The position numbers and the translations under genes were made by a program. Below are positions 22,572 through 32,631 of a stretch of DNA of 64,000 bases, piece after piece (the stretch's first letter is position 1; every line of letters begins with the position of its first letter). This stretch comes from Lasiodiplodia sp. COLG20 (Eukaryota; Ascomycota; Dothideomycetes; Botryosphaeriales; Botryosphaeriaceae): NCBI GenBank assembly GCA_009801085.1, contig VNWV01000052.1, forward strand, positions 1 through 64,000, given 5' to 3'. The notes beneath the pieces were generated by a model. That model was not told where the DNA came from and ran no database searches. It worked only from the letters and a program-made list of their open reading frames with translations.

Positions 22572-24167
22572 GTGTTTGAGGCCTTCGGGGTTGCAGCATC
22601 TGCGATTGGCGTTGCAGAACTAGGCGTCGCCCTTACCAAAAACATCGCGAGCTATCTCAAAGATGTCTCGACCGCAAAACAACAGCTTGAAGACATTTCC
22701 GGCAACATCAGCATTACAGCACAAACAATCAGAGAGGTCGGTTCCGTATTCAACAGCCAAGATGTTGTTTCTTCAGCCAAACCGAATGCTGTGATAGCTG
22801 CCATGGATGCTATTCAGAGATGCAAAAAGTCCTTTGAAGAGATTGGAGAGGAAATCGAGAAGGCAAAGAAGTACAATGGTCTTTCATTTCCGTTTAGGGC
22901 TAGGAACTTGAAGAAGCTCAGTGACGGTCTGGAAAGCTATAAGAGTACTTTGATGTTGTTGATGCTTATTCTGCAACACTCAAAAGAAATGCGCACAAAC
23001 CAGGAGCTGAGGACACAAGCCGAAGAGTACTTGCGCCAGAAATCTGAGGCAGAAAATCGTATGCGAGAAGCAGCACAACAAGACGAATCCAAACAAGACG
23101 AGGAGGCTGAAGCTGCTGAAGACAGATCTGACGAACTTCGCATCACCTATCTTATGCGCCAGGAGTTCCACAAGAGCCAGGGAAGTGGTATGGTGGCCGA
23201 ATCCAACCAAATTGGGATAGCCTCAGTGCAAAGCACCAAGGAACCTCCGGAGACCCAGGAAGAACCACCGCTGCAAACTGTCAACATACTTGCGACGACC
23301 CCCACCACCCCTGCACCAAAAAATGACCACATCACCTTCGCCGCACAGAAGGACGTCTTGCCTACAGATGGGAATCGACCTGCTCAGACGCCAGTGGGTG
23401 TGACAGAAGCACAACTCGTGGATTGCGTCGAGAATCTAAAGGGCATGATTTTCAAGATCGAGCTCCTCCTGCAGGCTCTCCCAACCACATCGTCAATCTC
23501 CAAGTATTTGGAAGACAATAGGATACCAGAAGCCGCATCGGAAGTGAAGAAGAAGCTTGACGCCATTGTGGATGGCTGCGAGCAACATCAGGGTGAATCT
23601 CTCACCGGGCATGCCAATACGGACCACGGTGAACTGATAGGCAGAGGCACATACACTGAGAAGATCCTGGATCGGTTCAAATGCCGGTACAGATCCTTTC
23701 GGAATTCCTTCAAGGGAGAAGAACAAACTAGCCATCCTTCGAAAATCTCCCTCGACTCTTTCCAGTCTTACGAAACGCAACCTTCCGCTTCTACTGAGGA
23801 TACGGAGTCCTTCGCTCAGCCTGCAGCACCTGGCGGGCTCGTTGTCGGCAATGAAAATGCCCTCGACATTTCTCTCAATTCTGGCATTTTGGCTGCGTCC
23901 AATACCATCCGTGGCACGTTGTGCGGTACTCAGGACTACCGCATCGTGATGAACGGGACGCTTTCAGCAAAACACAACAACCAGCTTGCACAGCTATACA
24001 CCAAAGAGGACAATAAGTCCGAGGCTGCTCACCAAGATGTGTACCATGTCTTCTCCGAGAACACTTGCCGTTCGGAGCAATGGAGACATTCTATTGTCTC
24101 TTTGGAGGATTCTATGGGAGGGGAAGTAGATGCTTTGCTTAGGGAGTGGACAACTGTATATGATTGA
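22572..24167 (+). CDS. PigL_N-like (fungal STAND N-terminal-type) protein; no ATG, GTG at start position
   Basis: Single ORF of 531 codons. Residues about 1-130 (FGVAASAIGVAELGVALTK, STAKQQLEDISGNISITAQTI, CKKSFEEIGEEIEKAKK) match the helical domain found at the N-terminus of many fungal STAND/NLR proteins (PF17111-like). It is followed by a charged coiled coil (about 155-205, RTQAEEYLRQKSEAENRMRE) and a disordered Pro/Thr region. The C-terminal segment (about 425-475) has two related stretches, GNENALDISLNSGI and TQDYRIVMNGTLS. An in-frame TAA at 22557 and no acceptor after it force translation to begin within five codons of 22572. The codon where the family's Met sits is GTG. Either the ATG mutated and the gene is dead or N-terminally truncated, or a near-cognate start is used. 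No NTPase domain is present. It is convergent with the NLR at 24847-28819. Confidence 0.6.
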   Translation: MFEAFGVAASAIGVAELGVALTKNIASYLKDVSTAKQQLEDISGNISITAQTIREVGSVFNSQDVVSSAKPNAVIAAMDAIQRCKKSFEEIGEEIEKAKKYNGLSFPFRARNLKKLSDGLESYKSTLMLLMLILQHSKEMRTNQELRTQAEEYLRQKSEAENRMREAAQQDESKQDEEAEAAEDRSDELRITYLMRQEFHKSQGSGMVAESNQIGIASVQSTKEPPETQEEPPLQTVNILATTPTTPAPKNDHITFAAQKDVLPTDGNRPAQTPVGVTEAQLVDCVENLKGMIFKIELLLQALPTTSSISKYLEDNRIPEAASEVKKKLDAIVDGCEQHQGESLTGHANTDHGELIGRGTYTEKILDRFKCRYRSFRNSFKGEEQTSHPSKISLDSFQSYETQPSASTEDTESFAQPAAPGGLVVGNENALDISLNSGILAASNTIRGTLCGTQDYRIVMNGTLSAKHNNQLAQLYTKEDNKSEAAHQDVYHVFSENTCRSEQWRHSIVSLEDSMGGEVDALLREWTTVYD

Positions 24168-24846
24168 AACACCGTATAATAGTCCTTTTCAACTAGGCTG
24201 CTGAGTAGTCTAATGAAATATTAAACTTTTCAAAGGGGCTCATCTTGAAAAATATCTAACCCTGCTAGATATAAAATGTATACGGGCTCAGCTTTATTTT
24301 CAAGTGCCCCAATAGCCACACATTTCAAGTTCAAAAGTGAAGAATCTCTGCTGTCAGCATTCAGCAGTTTTTTGTTACCTCTCACTCTCTTTAGTAAAAT
24401 CTAACTCTCAGAACCGAAGCTTTTGCCGATTCTGGTGTAGCAGGCCGTTTCGAATCTTCGACAGGTGAGATTATTTTTGGGGTAATTACCAAACCAAACA
24501 TTTTTTTCGCCAAACTGACTAAACCCACTACCAGGAGCCCAAAATGTTGGGTTTGGTAATTTCCCTATCATTTTTCTTCAGCGTTGCACGAGCTCCTCGA
24601 GATACTCTTAAATTGGATATGGTGTAGTCCGCGGGCTCAATCGAAGCAACCCAAGCGAACTTTGCTATGCTACTTAACCCTCTCAACAAGCCCAGCACAC
24701 GTAACTCAGATTCTTATGTTCCAAGATGGCATCATCAATGTTATTCTTCAAGAAACTAGATTCCATGATACATTAGCAACTTTTTCATCATTGTATTGTT
24801 GCCGTTATAGACCGCGAATAGTTCCAAGAGCGGGATTCAATTGACC
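24168..24846. other. convergent intergenic with MITE-like inverted repeat
   Basis: AT-rich 680 bp between two convergent immunity-type genes. No gene is supported. Apart from the inverted repeat at 24480-24565 I see nothing distinctive. Confidence 0.5.
24480..24565. repeat. 86-bp MITE-like element with 25-bp imperfect terminal inverted repeats
   Basis: Arms 24480-24504 and 24541-24565 match as inverted repeats at 23 of 25 positions (core AATTACCAAACC). They enclose 36 bp. The size and structure suggest a tiny solo MITE or a foldback remnant. No clear target-site duplication was identified. Confidence 0.7.
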
Positions 24847-27800
24847 TCAAATTCTAGAAAGACGATTGGGGACAAAGTAAGACTTGACGAAATTAAAAGC
24901 ACGCCATGCGTGTTGCTCTTGTGCAGCGTGCAGAAAGTCATCAATTGGGTTGATGAGCTTCTTTGCCATTTTGATCCAACTGGGCTCAGCTCCTAGTGTC
25001 CATTTCTTAATACCTACACTTGAGTCAAGAAGGATTCTAAGAGCTTCCACGAGAGGTACTCCATGAGAGATAAACAACCGACATAGGTCTTCATTGTCGC
25101 AAAGAATCGCAAGCGAAAGGGCATTGTGTCGATTGCGGTCCAACAAGTTCGGGTCAGCTCCATAATCCAGCAGTAGGCGACAGGTGCTCATTTGGCCATT
25201 TCGCACCGCCTCTGATAAGAGCGTATCGTTCTCTAAGCCATTGGGATTCATGCCGTGCGCGTGCGCTGTCGAAAGCACTGCATCCATTCCTTCTGCGGCG
25301 GCCAGGTACGCCGCAGGCCAAGGGTGTCTCACGAAATATGTGTCGACCATGCCACGGATACTGGTCAGAAGCTCAAGAGCAAAATTTTCTTGTCCGGCCC
25401 GTAGAGCTACGTCGAGTGGGGTATGTCCAGCCTGGTCTTCATGCCGGAGGTAGTGATTTGGTGCTTTTGCGAGCACGAGGCCGATTATCTCAGGTTTTCC
25501 GACGAGGGCAGCTAAGTGCAACAGCGATGAGCTATGCTGTGGCCACTCAGGACGCGCAAATTCAAATTTGGCAGGTACGGATTGACTCCAATATTCTTGC
25601 CCAAGTGATGTTGATGGCTGGTCGCGCCATGAACTACGATAATCTGAGTTTAAACCTGTCCCTCGCAAATGGGCCCATCTGTCAAATAACCATCTTTCTT
25701 CTGGCCAATCAAAAGTGTCGAGTAAATCTCCTGACAAGATTTCGTGTCGTGAAATTCGATGAAGGTGATAAGGAAGAAATGATAATGAGTATTCCAGAAG
25801 TGGTTTTGAGTAGCGAGGATAACGAGTGTAGGTATCAGGCGGAACAGTCACAATCTCTTTCAGCTTGAGATACTTGACGCAAGACTTCAAGATGTAGTAG
25901 TGGCCGCTTTGCAAAGGGTTACCATGAGCAGACTGCTGCAGCTCACTGAGGCCGTATCCAAGCAGATAGTCAAGAACTGTTTGGTGGATTGGTTGTAGGA
26001 CAGCTTCCCAACCGTTGTACCGAAACTCGGCCAACCCTCTGGAGATATATTTGACAACCTCGGCCATGTCATCTTTGTTGCGCGTAAAATGCTCGCCGTT
26101 GATGTATTCACATTCTGATTTGAAGCTCATTTCGGCATCAATAGCCAAGCAATGCTGGACTTCCGCAAGTGTCAGTGGTCGAGCAGCGAAACACATCCAC
26201 CGGAACAACTTTAAAATCTGTTTTCGCTCTTCGGGGTCTTCATCAGGCTCGGAAGTTAGAAGCAAGCTGCTGTATAGATGCTCTAGCTCTTTCGGCGTCT
26301 TTTTGATAGTTTCGAGGATGTATTCAATAGGTTTTCGCCGTCTGCTTAAAGAAAATACTGTGTCTGTTGCCAAGCGTGCCCACTGGAATACTCCTTGGGA
26401 TTTCCGTAATATCGCATGCTCAAAAGTCCATCTTTCTTCCTGCTTGAATTGCTGTAGGCGATCTCTGACTACCATCTCGATATCGGCTTGATTGTGATCT
26501 TCCATTTTGATGCTCAACCCGGCGTCCAGCGTAAGAATTGGATAATGTCTGCACGAGAAACAGATTTTGAGCACGCCACTGGTACTTCGAGCTGCGGCCA
26601 AGACTTTCTCAAACTGCGCAATAAGCTTGAGAGCGCTCTCTTCACCAGATTCGTCGAGAGCGTCAACGAGGATATAGAGGTGTTGCTTCGCGGAAACCAG
26701 CGGTACCATCTCAGCGAAAAAGCGGTGAAGTTCATCAACACTCCAATTCCAGGCTTCTTTCTGAGTCTTCTCCTTCTGATTGTAGCTCTCTGTTAGTTTC
26801 GATAGGTATTCCGGAAAGTAGGGGAGGATCTGATTGAGCAATGCGCGGTACAAGGCGAGCAATGTGGTCAAGGATTTGTCGCCTCTTCCATTGAAGAAGA
26901 ACGTGGCCAATACCTGTCGGTCAGTCTTCTGATTGTTGAGAGACTGAAAGACGTGCTTCATCATGGTCGATTTGCCTGAACCTGGCTTTCCACGGATCCA
27001 AAGTAGTTGGCGTGGATTCTGGGACCAATCACGGAACGTTTCATGGTGGAGAATCCAGTCACAGGTGCCATCCGCGCTTTCAACACCATCATTGTGCCAG
27101 TCCTGATCTCGAAATGCCAAAGATCTCAAGCAGGCTGAGTCCATGTCAGTAAGGGACTGTAAGTCAATGTTCACTCTGACAGAACTCACCCAAATCCTTA
27201 GCCGGTAATGATGCTATATAATCTGTTTGGCGATAGTGTCAGCATCATTTCTGATAAAGACGAATTAAGAGGCCATACCTTCTTGCGGAAAACCTGCATC
27301 GCTACTCAATTGCCTGATTTGAACAAGCGCAGCCCGGTAATGTGAATCTTCTGCACTGCCGAACTTGACCATATCGGAATGGTCACGGTCTATCGGATGG
27401 TAGTTGTTGCTTCCAATAGTGGCTGATGCAAAATCGACGAGCAATTCTTCTGGCCCCTGCATCTTCCAGCCAGCTCCAATCTATATCTCAGATTAGCAAG
27501 AACCGCCATCAACATAGCCAAAAGAAATTACCTTGCAGGCAGTACGGGATAATTTTGTCTCGTAAAAGCTGGTGACATGGATCTGTTTTGGTTCAAAGAC
27601 CTTGCGAAACTCGTCTTGATGGCGCCGAAGTAGTGCACTATTCCTCCCCAAGGTCTCAAGCAAGCCACGATTGGGTTGGTCTCCAACCATAGGAACCAAG
27701 GATGCTGTTGCCATGCCAAGGTTTGGCACACCGAAGAATATAAATCCATGCGTTGCGCTCAGAACTTTTGCGAACGGCAAATCCTTCATATGGATGAACG

Positions 27801-28819
27801 CCTTTGCTTCGGTCAATAAAATGGTCCAAAAGTGACACTCTCTTTACGTCGGCAATTGAATTTAATTCACGGATGTATCCTCATGATCTCAAAACATATT
27901 CCCATCCGTAAATTTGCTTCAACTACCCATATCGGACGGGCACAGCATGCGAAGCGCAAGAAAATGTCAATCCACTCACCTCCTTGATGACAAGACCCCC
28001 AAGGCTATGTCCAATAAATAAAAGGGGCCTAGAGTGGTGCTTCTCCTGAATGGTGTAAGCGTTAGCATATCCTTCATCGAAACGTCGAAAGAGACATACA
28101 TCTTTGCTGAGAAGATCTATTAGAGCTGTACGTAAATTCATGCCCAGATCAGTAAGATTTTGAACAGATGAGCTTCCCTGCAACTGCGTATCATAGCCGT
28201 ATATGAAGACTCGAGTATCCGGTAGATCCTTCGGCAACCCATCACGGAGCCACATGAAAGGCCCTCCACGTTACTTAAATGAACCAAAAGCATGACCGCT
28301 AAGACCTGAAACGGCAATGATGCTATGCGTTCATTAGTGAAACCGTACTTGATCACCAAATCAGAGGTCCTTCCCTACTTACTCCGTAGTACTTCCATCC
28401 TCGTCACACTCATGCAATGGTGTGAATCCCTGAAAGTGTGTGTCCAGGTGCAAGGTAAACCTCTCTTGTTCCTCAAGCTTCACCTCCATCTGCCACTCGA
28501 ACCCGTTGCCGCCAACTGTTGCAACATTGAGTAGAAGGCTCCTCGCCTCTGGCAAAGTCACCGTAGCAACCTGCTCACCAGCCCGATAAGGACTCCGCGC
28601 CAGCGAACCAACTTCCACAGGAAAGTCGCTGTCTTGTTGAAATGCTGTCCTCAAGAGGTCCGGAATGTCTTTCTTCCCGTACTTCTCCGGTATTCGTCTC
28701 AGCCTAAACACGGTGTCTGGGTGGAGCGCGCTGTTGGCCCGCTCACGTGGCTGAGACCGACCGGCGCCTTCATCGGTGGTTGTCGTGAGCCTTGTCCGTT
28801 TGGCCGGCCGTGGAGACAT
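24847..28819 (-). pseudogene. NLR-like receptor: SERAC1-like hydrolase - NACHT - ankyrin, broken by one premature TAA
   Basis: Minus-strand exons 28383-28819, 27980-28322, 27532-27837, 27279-27480, 27190-27222 and 24847-27134, all phase-consistent. Order of domains: N-terminal fungal segment (MSPRPAKRTRL ... FRLRRIPEKYG), SERAC1/DUF676-like hydrolase (IIAVSGLSGHAFGS, FIGHSLGG, FIFFGVPN), linker (RDHSDMVKFG), NACHT NTPase (Walker A IRGKPGSGKST, Walker B YILVDALDE), winged-helix region, and five or so ankyrin repeats. In exon 2 the codon after GSFK is TAA (28271-28273), just before RGGPFMWLRD. No donor or acceptor can splice it out, so full-length translation would stop after about 160 codons. 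Everything downstream is intact, which suggests a recent loss, an allele, or read-through. An internal ATG (MWLRDGLPKD) six codons after the stop could start an N-truncated product. Confidence 0.8.
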
Positions 28820-29252
28820 CTTTGTCTGAGCGGGATACAAGCCCCATCAGGGCTCTGGCATGCTTAGGTATATGTCGGAGACTGCTTTCTGAGTGTTGTA
28901 GCGAGGATTGAGGCGGAAGTTTCTGTACGACAGAATGCAAGGCAGCCGTCAGCCGCCGAGACGTTGTTGCAGTGGGGGCGTAAACATCCGCCAATGGTGT
29001 GCGGCTTCCCATGCATAATCCCTGTTCCGTCTATCATCGAGCCCCTCAATTGCGAACGAGGGTAGTTGTAGATCATACTCTATCCAAAGAATACGGGACT
29101 ATCAAATTGCCAAAAAAAAAAAAAAAAGACATTACCATTCATTAAAAGTCGTGACAAGCTCTAATCTTTAAATCTATCCCCATCCTCTCCTCCCCCTCCC
29201 CACCCCTCCTCTTTTCTTTTCTCCCCTCCCTCCCCCAACCCCCCTCCCAAAA
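28820..29252. other. intergenic
   Basis: Promoter side of the broken NLR and 3' side of the DUF3176 gene. It contains an A15-16 run at about 29113 and a pyrimidine-rich CT tract at about 29180-29250. No gene was seen. Confidence 0.55.
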
Positions 29253-31649
29253 TCAACCCTTCACAAACCTCACAACCCCCTTCTCATCCGCCCCCAACCG
29301 CCCCTGCATCGTCCTTGTCACCACGCCGACCCGCCCCTTCCCCCTGCCCTTCCGCCACTCCTCCTCGCGCCACTCGCCCCTTGGCGGGCTGAGCAGCAGC
29401 AGCGGCAGGCTGCTCGCCTTCCACATGACCTTCTCGCGGCCCTTCAGGTGCGTCAGCACGACGCAGACGACCAGCAGCAGCACGCCGCAGGCCATGATGA
29501 GGGCCGGCAGGGCGAACCACGGCCAGGAGACGGCGATGAAGGTCTGGTAGGCGAGCGGGGTGCCGAAGGCGAGGGAGGAGGAGTTGGTTGCGGGGGAGGT
29601 TGTTGAGTTTGCGTTGGTGGAGGAAGCAGAGGAACGGATGAGGTTGGAGAAGGACGCGGCGAGGGTGTCGAAGGCTGTGGTGATGTCGGTTTGCCAGAAG
29701 AGGGCGGTGGTGGGGGAGTTGTTGGCCGATGTGATTTGGGCGGCTTCGTCGGTGTCGGTGGGGCTGGTGCGGTTGGTGCTGAGGGTGATGTTGAAGTCGG
29801 CGGAGAGGATTTGGGCGAAGGGGGAGGTGGTGTCGTTGGTGAGGGCGATGGTGAAGGTCGAAGTCGAGTTGGAGTCGGCGCTGGAGTTGGTAGAAGGAAG
29901 CGCGGAAGAGTTGGTTGCTTGGAATTCCTGGCAGGTGGAGCTCGACCAGCAGTCGCTGGAGGAGCTGGCCGTGAGCTCTACGTCGCGGGGTTCGGCGTTG
30001 AGGAGTTGGCCGTTTCTCTGCGGGAACGCGGGTGGTTAGTTGGCTTTGCTTTGGTAAGTGTTGTGGGTAACTTTTGAGCCGGCTTCGTCCAGGAAAGTGC
30101 CCCGGCACTCTCTAACACAACTCGGCCGCAACAACTCAAGACGAAAACGAAAACCAAGAAAACAAGCATCCAACTCACCACTTCAACATCCTCATAAACC
30201 TTCGCACACCACCTAACCGCGCACGCCGTGACATTCCACTTCGGACTGGCCAGCGTATCGGCATCCCACGCCTGCCCGCCCTCCTCGACCCCAACATCCA
30301 ACTGCGCCACCGCAAACTCGAACAACCGCGGATCCTTGACGCCGGCCGGATACGCCTCGCCCGCGACGCTCCGAACGAGCGTGTACAGCTGGCCGAGCGG
30401 CTCGTCGTGCAGGGCGTTGCCGGCCAGGGCGCCGGAGCGGGTCCGCTCGACGAACGAGCCGTTCTGCAAGACGAGGGTGAGGTTGTGGTAGTCGGCCAGC
30501 GTGTACGTCAGCTGCGGGCACGCATTCTGCTCGCCGTCGGCCGCGGTCGACGCGTTCGCGCACGTCGGCGTGACGGAGCTGGAGAGGTCCTCGCACGCGG
30601 AGCACAGGCCCAGCGAGGCGAAGGCGTTCTCCCAGGTGCAGTTGCCGGTCGGGCAGCCGAAGGCGGGCTGCTGTTGCTCTTCAACCCCCAGAAGGGCGCT
30701 GAATATGGTTTTGCGCAAATTGGCTGTGTGAGGTGAAGTCTGATTAGCTGGGTTCCACGGGCCGCGTTTCACTTCAACGGTTTAAACCACATGGCAGCGT
30801 CTTACCGGTGCTGAGGACCCCACTGTCCGCGTCAACCGTCTGCGTAGCAGGGAACCAGGTGTCGTTGGCCGCGACGGCTAGCGGGGCGATGCGCGACGGA
30901 AACGAGAGGATCTGCTGGGCGAAGGGATCGACGGCCAGCGCGACGACGACGACCAGCGCAGCGAACGACGCGATCAACGCCTTCGCCTGCATGCGAAACA
31001 GGAGCTTCACGCTGCCGAGGGGCCCGCGCGCGGCGCCGTCGAAGAGGTCGAGGTCGGCCAGCTCGCGCGGCTTGAGGTCGGCCGGCTGGAAGTACAGCCA
31101 GCGCAGCTGGCCGATGCATTCTGCCACGACGGCCAGCATGAGGAAGCGCGCGATAGTAATGAAAGTCGACACCATGGCGTTCGGTGAGATGGACGGCCCC
31201 CAGTCGGCCAGCTTCTTGCCGTCGGCGTCGACGAAGATCCAGATGACGACGCCAAAGGCACCCAGGGCCAGCAGCACGCACACGATCTCCCCGATCCACC
31301 ACTCGTTCCACTGGTCGAGGAAATGGATCCATCCGGGCGGCGGCAGCTTTTTCTTAGATGACGGCCCCCGGTTGTACTCGGGGTCCTCGGCGATCGACTC
31401 GTAGGGCGGGATGTTGGGGTTGCCGTCGAAGTGCTCGATGGCCCGCGACGTGCGTGTTGTGCTCATCGACGTGCGCCCCGACGGCGCCGCCATGGCGTTC
31501 ATGACCGACGAGCTGGATTCTTTCAGGGCATTTCCGCCGAACATTTGGTCGCGCTCCGTCGCCATCGAGCTGCGCCGCGGCTCGCCCTGCAGCGTTGTTG
31601 CATCGTCAATGTTGTTGTTGACCGGTCCATAGCCGTCGCGGTTGTCCAT
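29253..31649 (-). CDS. DUF3176-family membrane protein
   Basis: Minus-strand exons 30806-31649, 30179-30723 and 29253-30017 (717 aa, phases agree; introns 82 and 161 nt). The start is ATG 31649 (MDNRDGYGPV); the frame is open further upstream to 31766 but that stretch is unlike the family. After a disordered N-terminus there are three clustered membrane helices (IGEIVCVLLALGAFGVVIWI, TFITIARFLMLAVVAECIGQ, ALIASFAALVVVVALAVD). The family hallmark FDGAARGPLGSVKLL lies between helices two and three. A Cys-rich, N-glycosylation-rich extracytoplasmic domain follows (CPTGNCTWE, several NxS/T), then a last helix (LIMACGVLLLVVCVVL) and a basic tail. It is a conserved Pezizomycotina family of unknown function, probably in the plasma membrane. 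Confidence 0.88.
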
Positions 31650-32631
31650 CGTATATTTGGCTATAGGGGGAGGGACGGCGGTGGCAGCAGGCCAGAGCTC
31701 TGTCTCTCTCTGGCTAGAGATTGCAATTGAACGTTGCGGGTGAGAAATGCTTATAATAATACGCACTGCTCAGATATAAACAGATCCTCTTGCGGCGCAG
31801 ATGCTGGATCTGGCAGATGGGACCCATTCTGCGCACGTCCAATGAGCTCCATCACTGTTTGCCAAGCTGGTCGTCGTCCAATCGTCTTTTATGCCGCGTC
31901 AGGGAAGTGTATGATCTTCACCACGGACCCAGAAAATTGTGGGGGCTGCTAGTTGTTCAACGGTGTCGTGGCGCATGCTTCTGGAAGAGAGCGCTTCGCA
32001 CTGACAACGCTTTGAATCGTACGTTGATGGAACAAACCGCACCGCCTCGTCCCGCCGCCCGAACCGCGACGCAGCATACATGAGTCACCTGAGACGCGTT
32101 GCAGTCATGATTTTGTTGTTGCTCGATTCCTACGACGAATAGTGTTTATCCCTGCTGGTCCCTCGCCTCGTTCCGTTTTCCGTTTAAGGGGGATCCGGTC
32201 AACCTAATACATACTCCCGCCCGACCAGCAGTCCAAAAGTCCGGTATTGAAAAAGAAAAAGAGAATCCGCAAATTCGCCTTTCGCGCCCACCCTCGCTTG
32301 CCTATCAAAGCGCCGGCGATCTTGATGGGTAACCTTTAGGAGAAATAGTACAGAAAAGAAGCCAACAGGAATTATTAAAAAGCCGGCTGCCCAGTCTTGC
32401 ATTTTATAGTATGCAGCTAGCTCGCCACGTGCTCGTGTCCTCCTTCGCCAGCCTGGTGCTCTTGGGACGCACCCTCTTCTCGGCGGGATGTGGACAGGAG
32501 CGACCGATGCCCATGCGGCCATCTCGTCAGCCATGGCAGCTTTGAAGCCAGTAACCAATGCGAAGGCACTCATCCAACGCATGCGTGTGCTTGAGATAGT
32601 ATTTCCTTGTTATGCCTCCTGTATGGCACCC
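31650..32631. other. intergenic
   Basis: About 980 bp between the DUF3176 start and the Pal1 stop, both genes on the minus strand. It should hold the DUF3176 promoter and the Pal1 3' UTR. Small ORFs here have no recognisable content. Confidence 0.5.

Noticed and set aside
24847..28819. CRISPR array or prokaryotic defence island
   Set aside because: No spaced direct repeats; introns, HET and NLR architecture are eukaryotic.
29284..30108. 274-codon minus-strand ORF rich in Arg/His/Pro
   Set aside because: Alternative frame of the DUF3176 last exon and intron; the real frame shows the membrane helix and N-glycosylation pattern.
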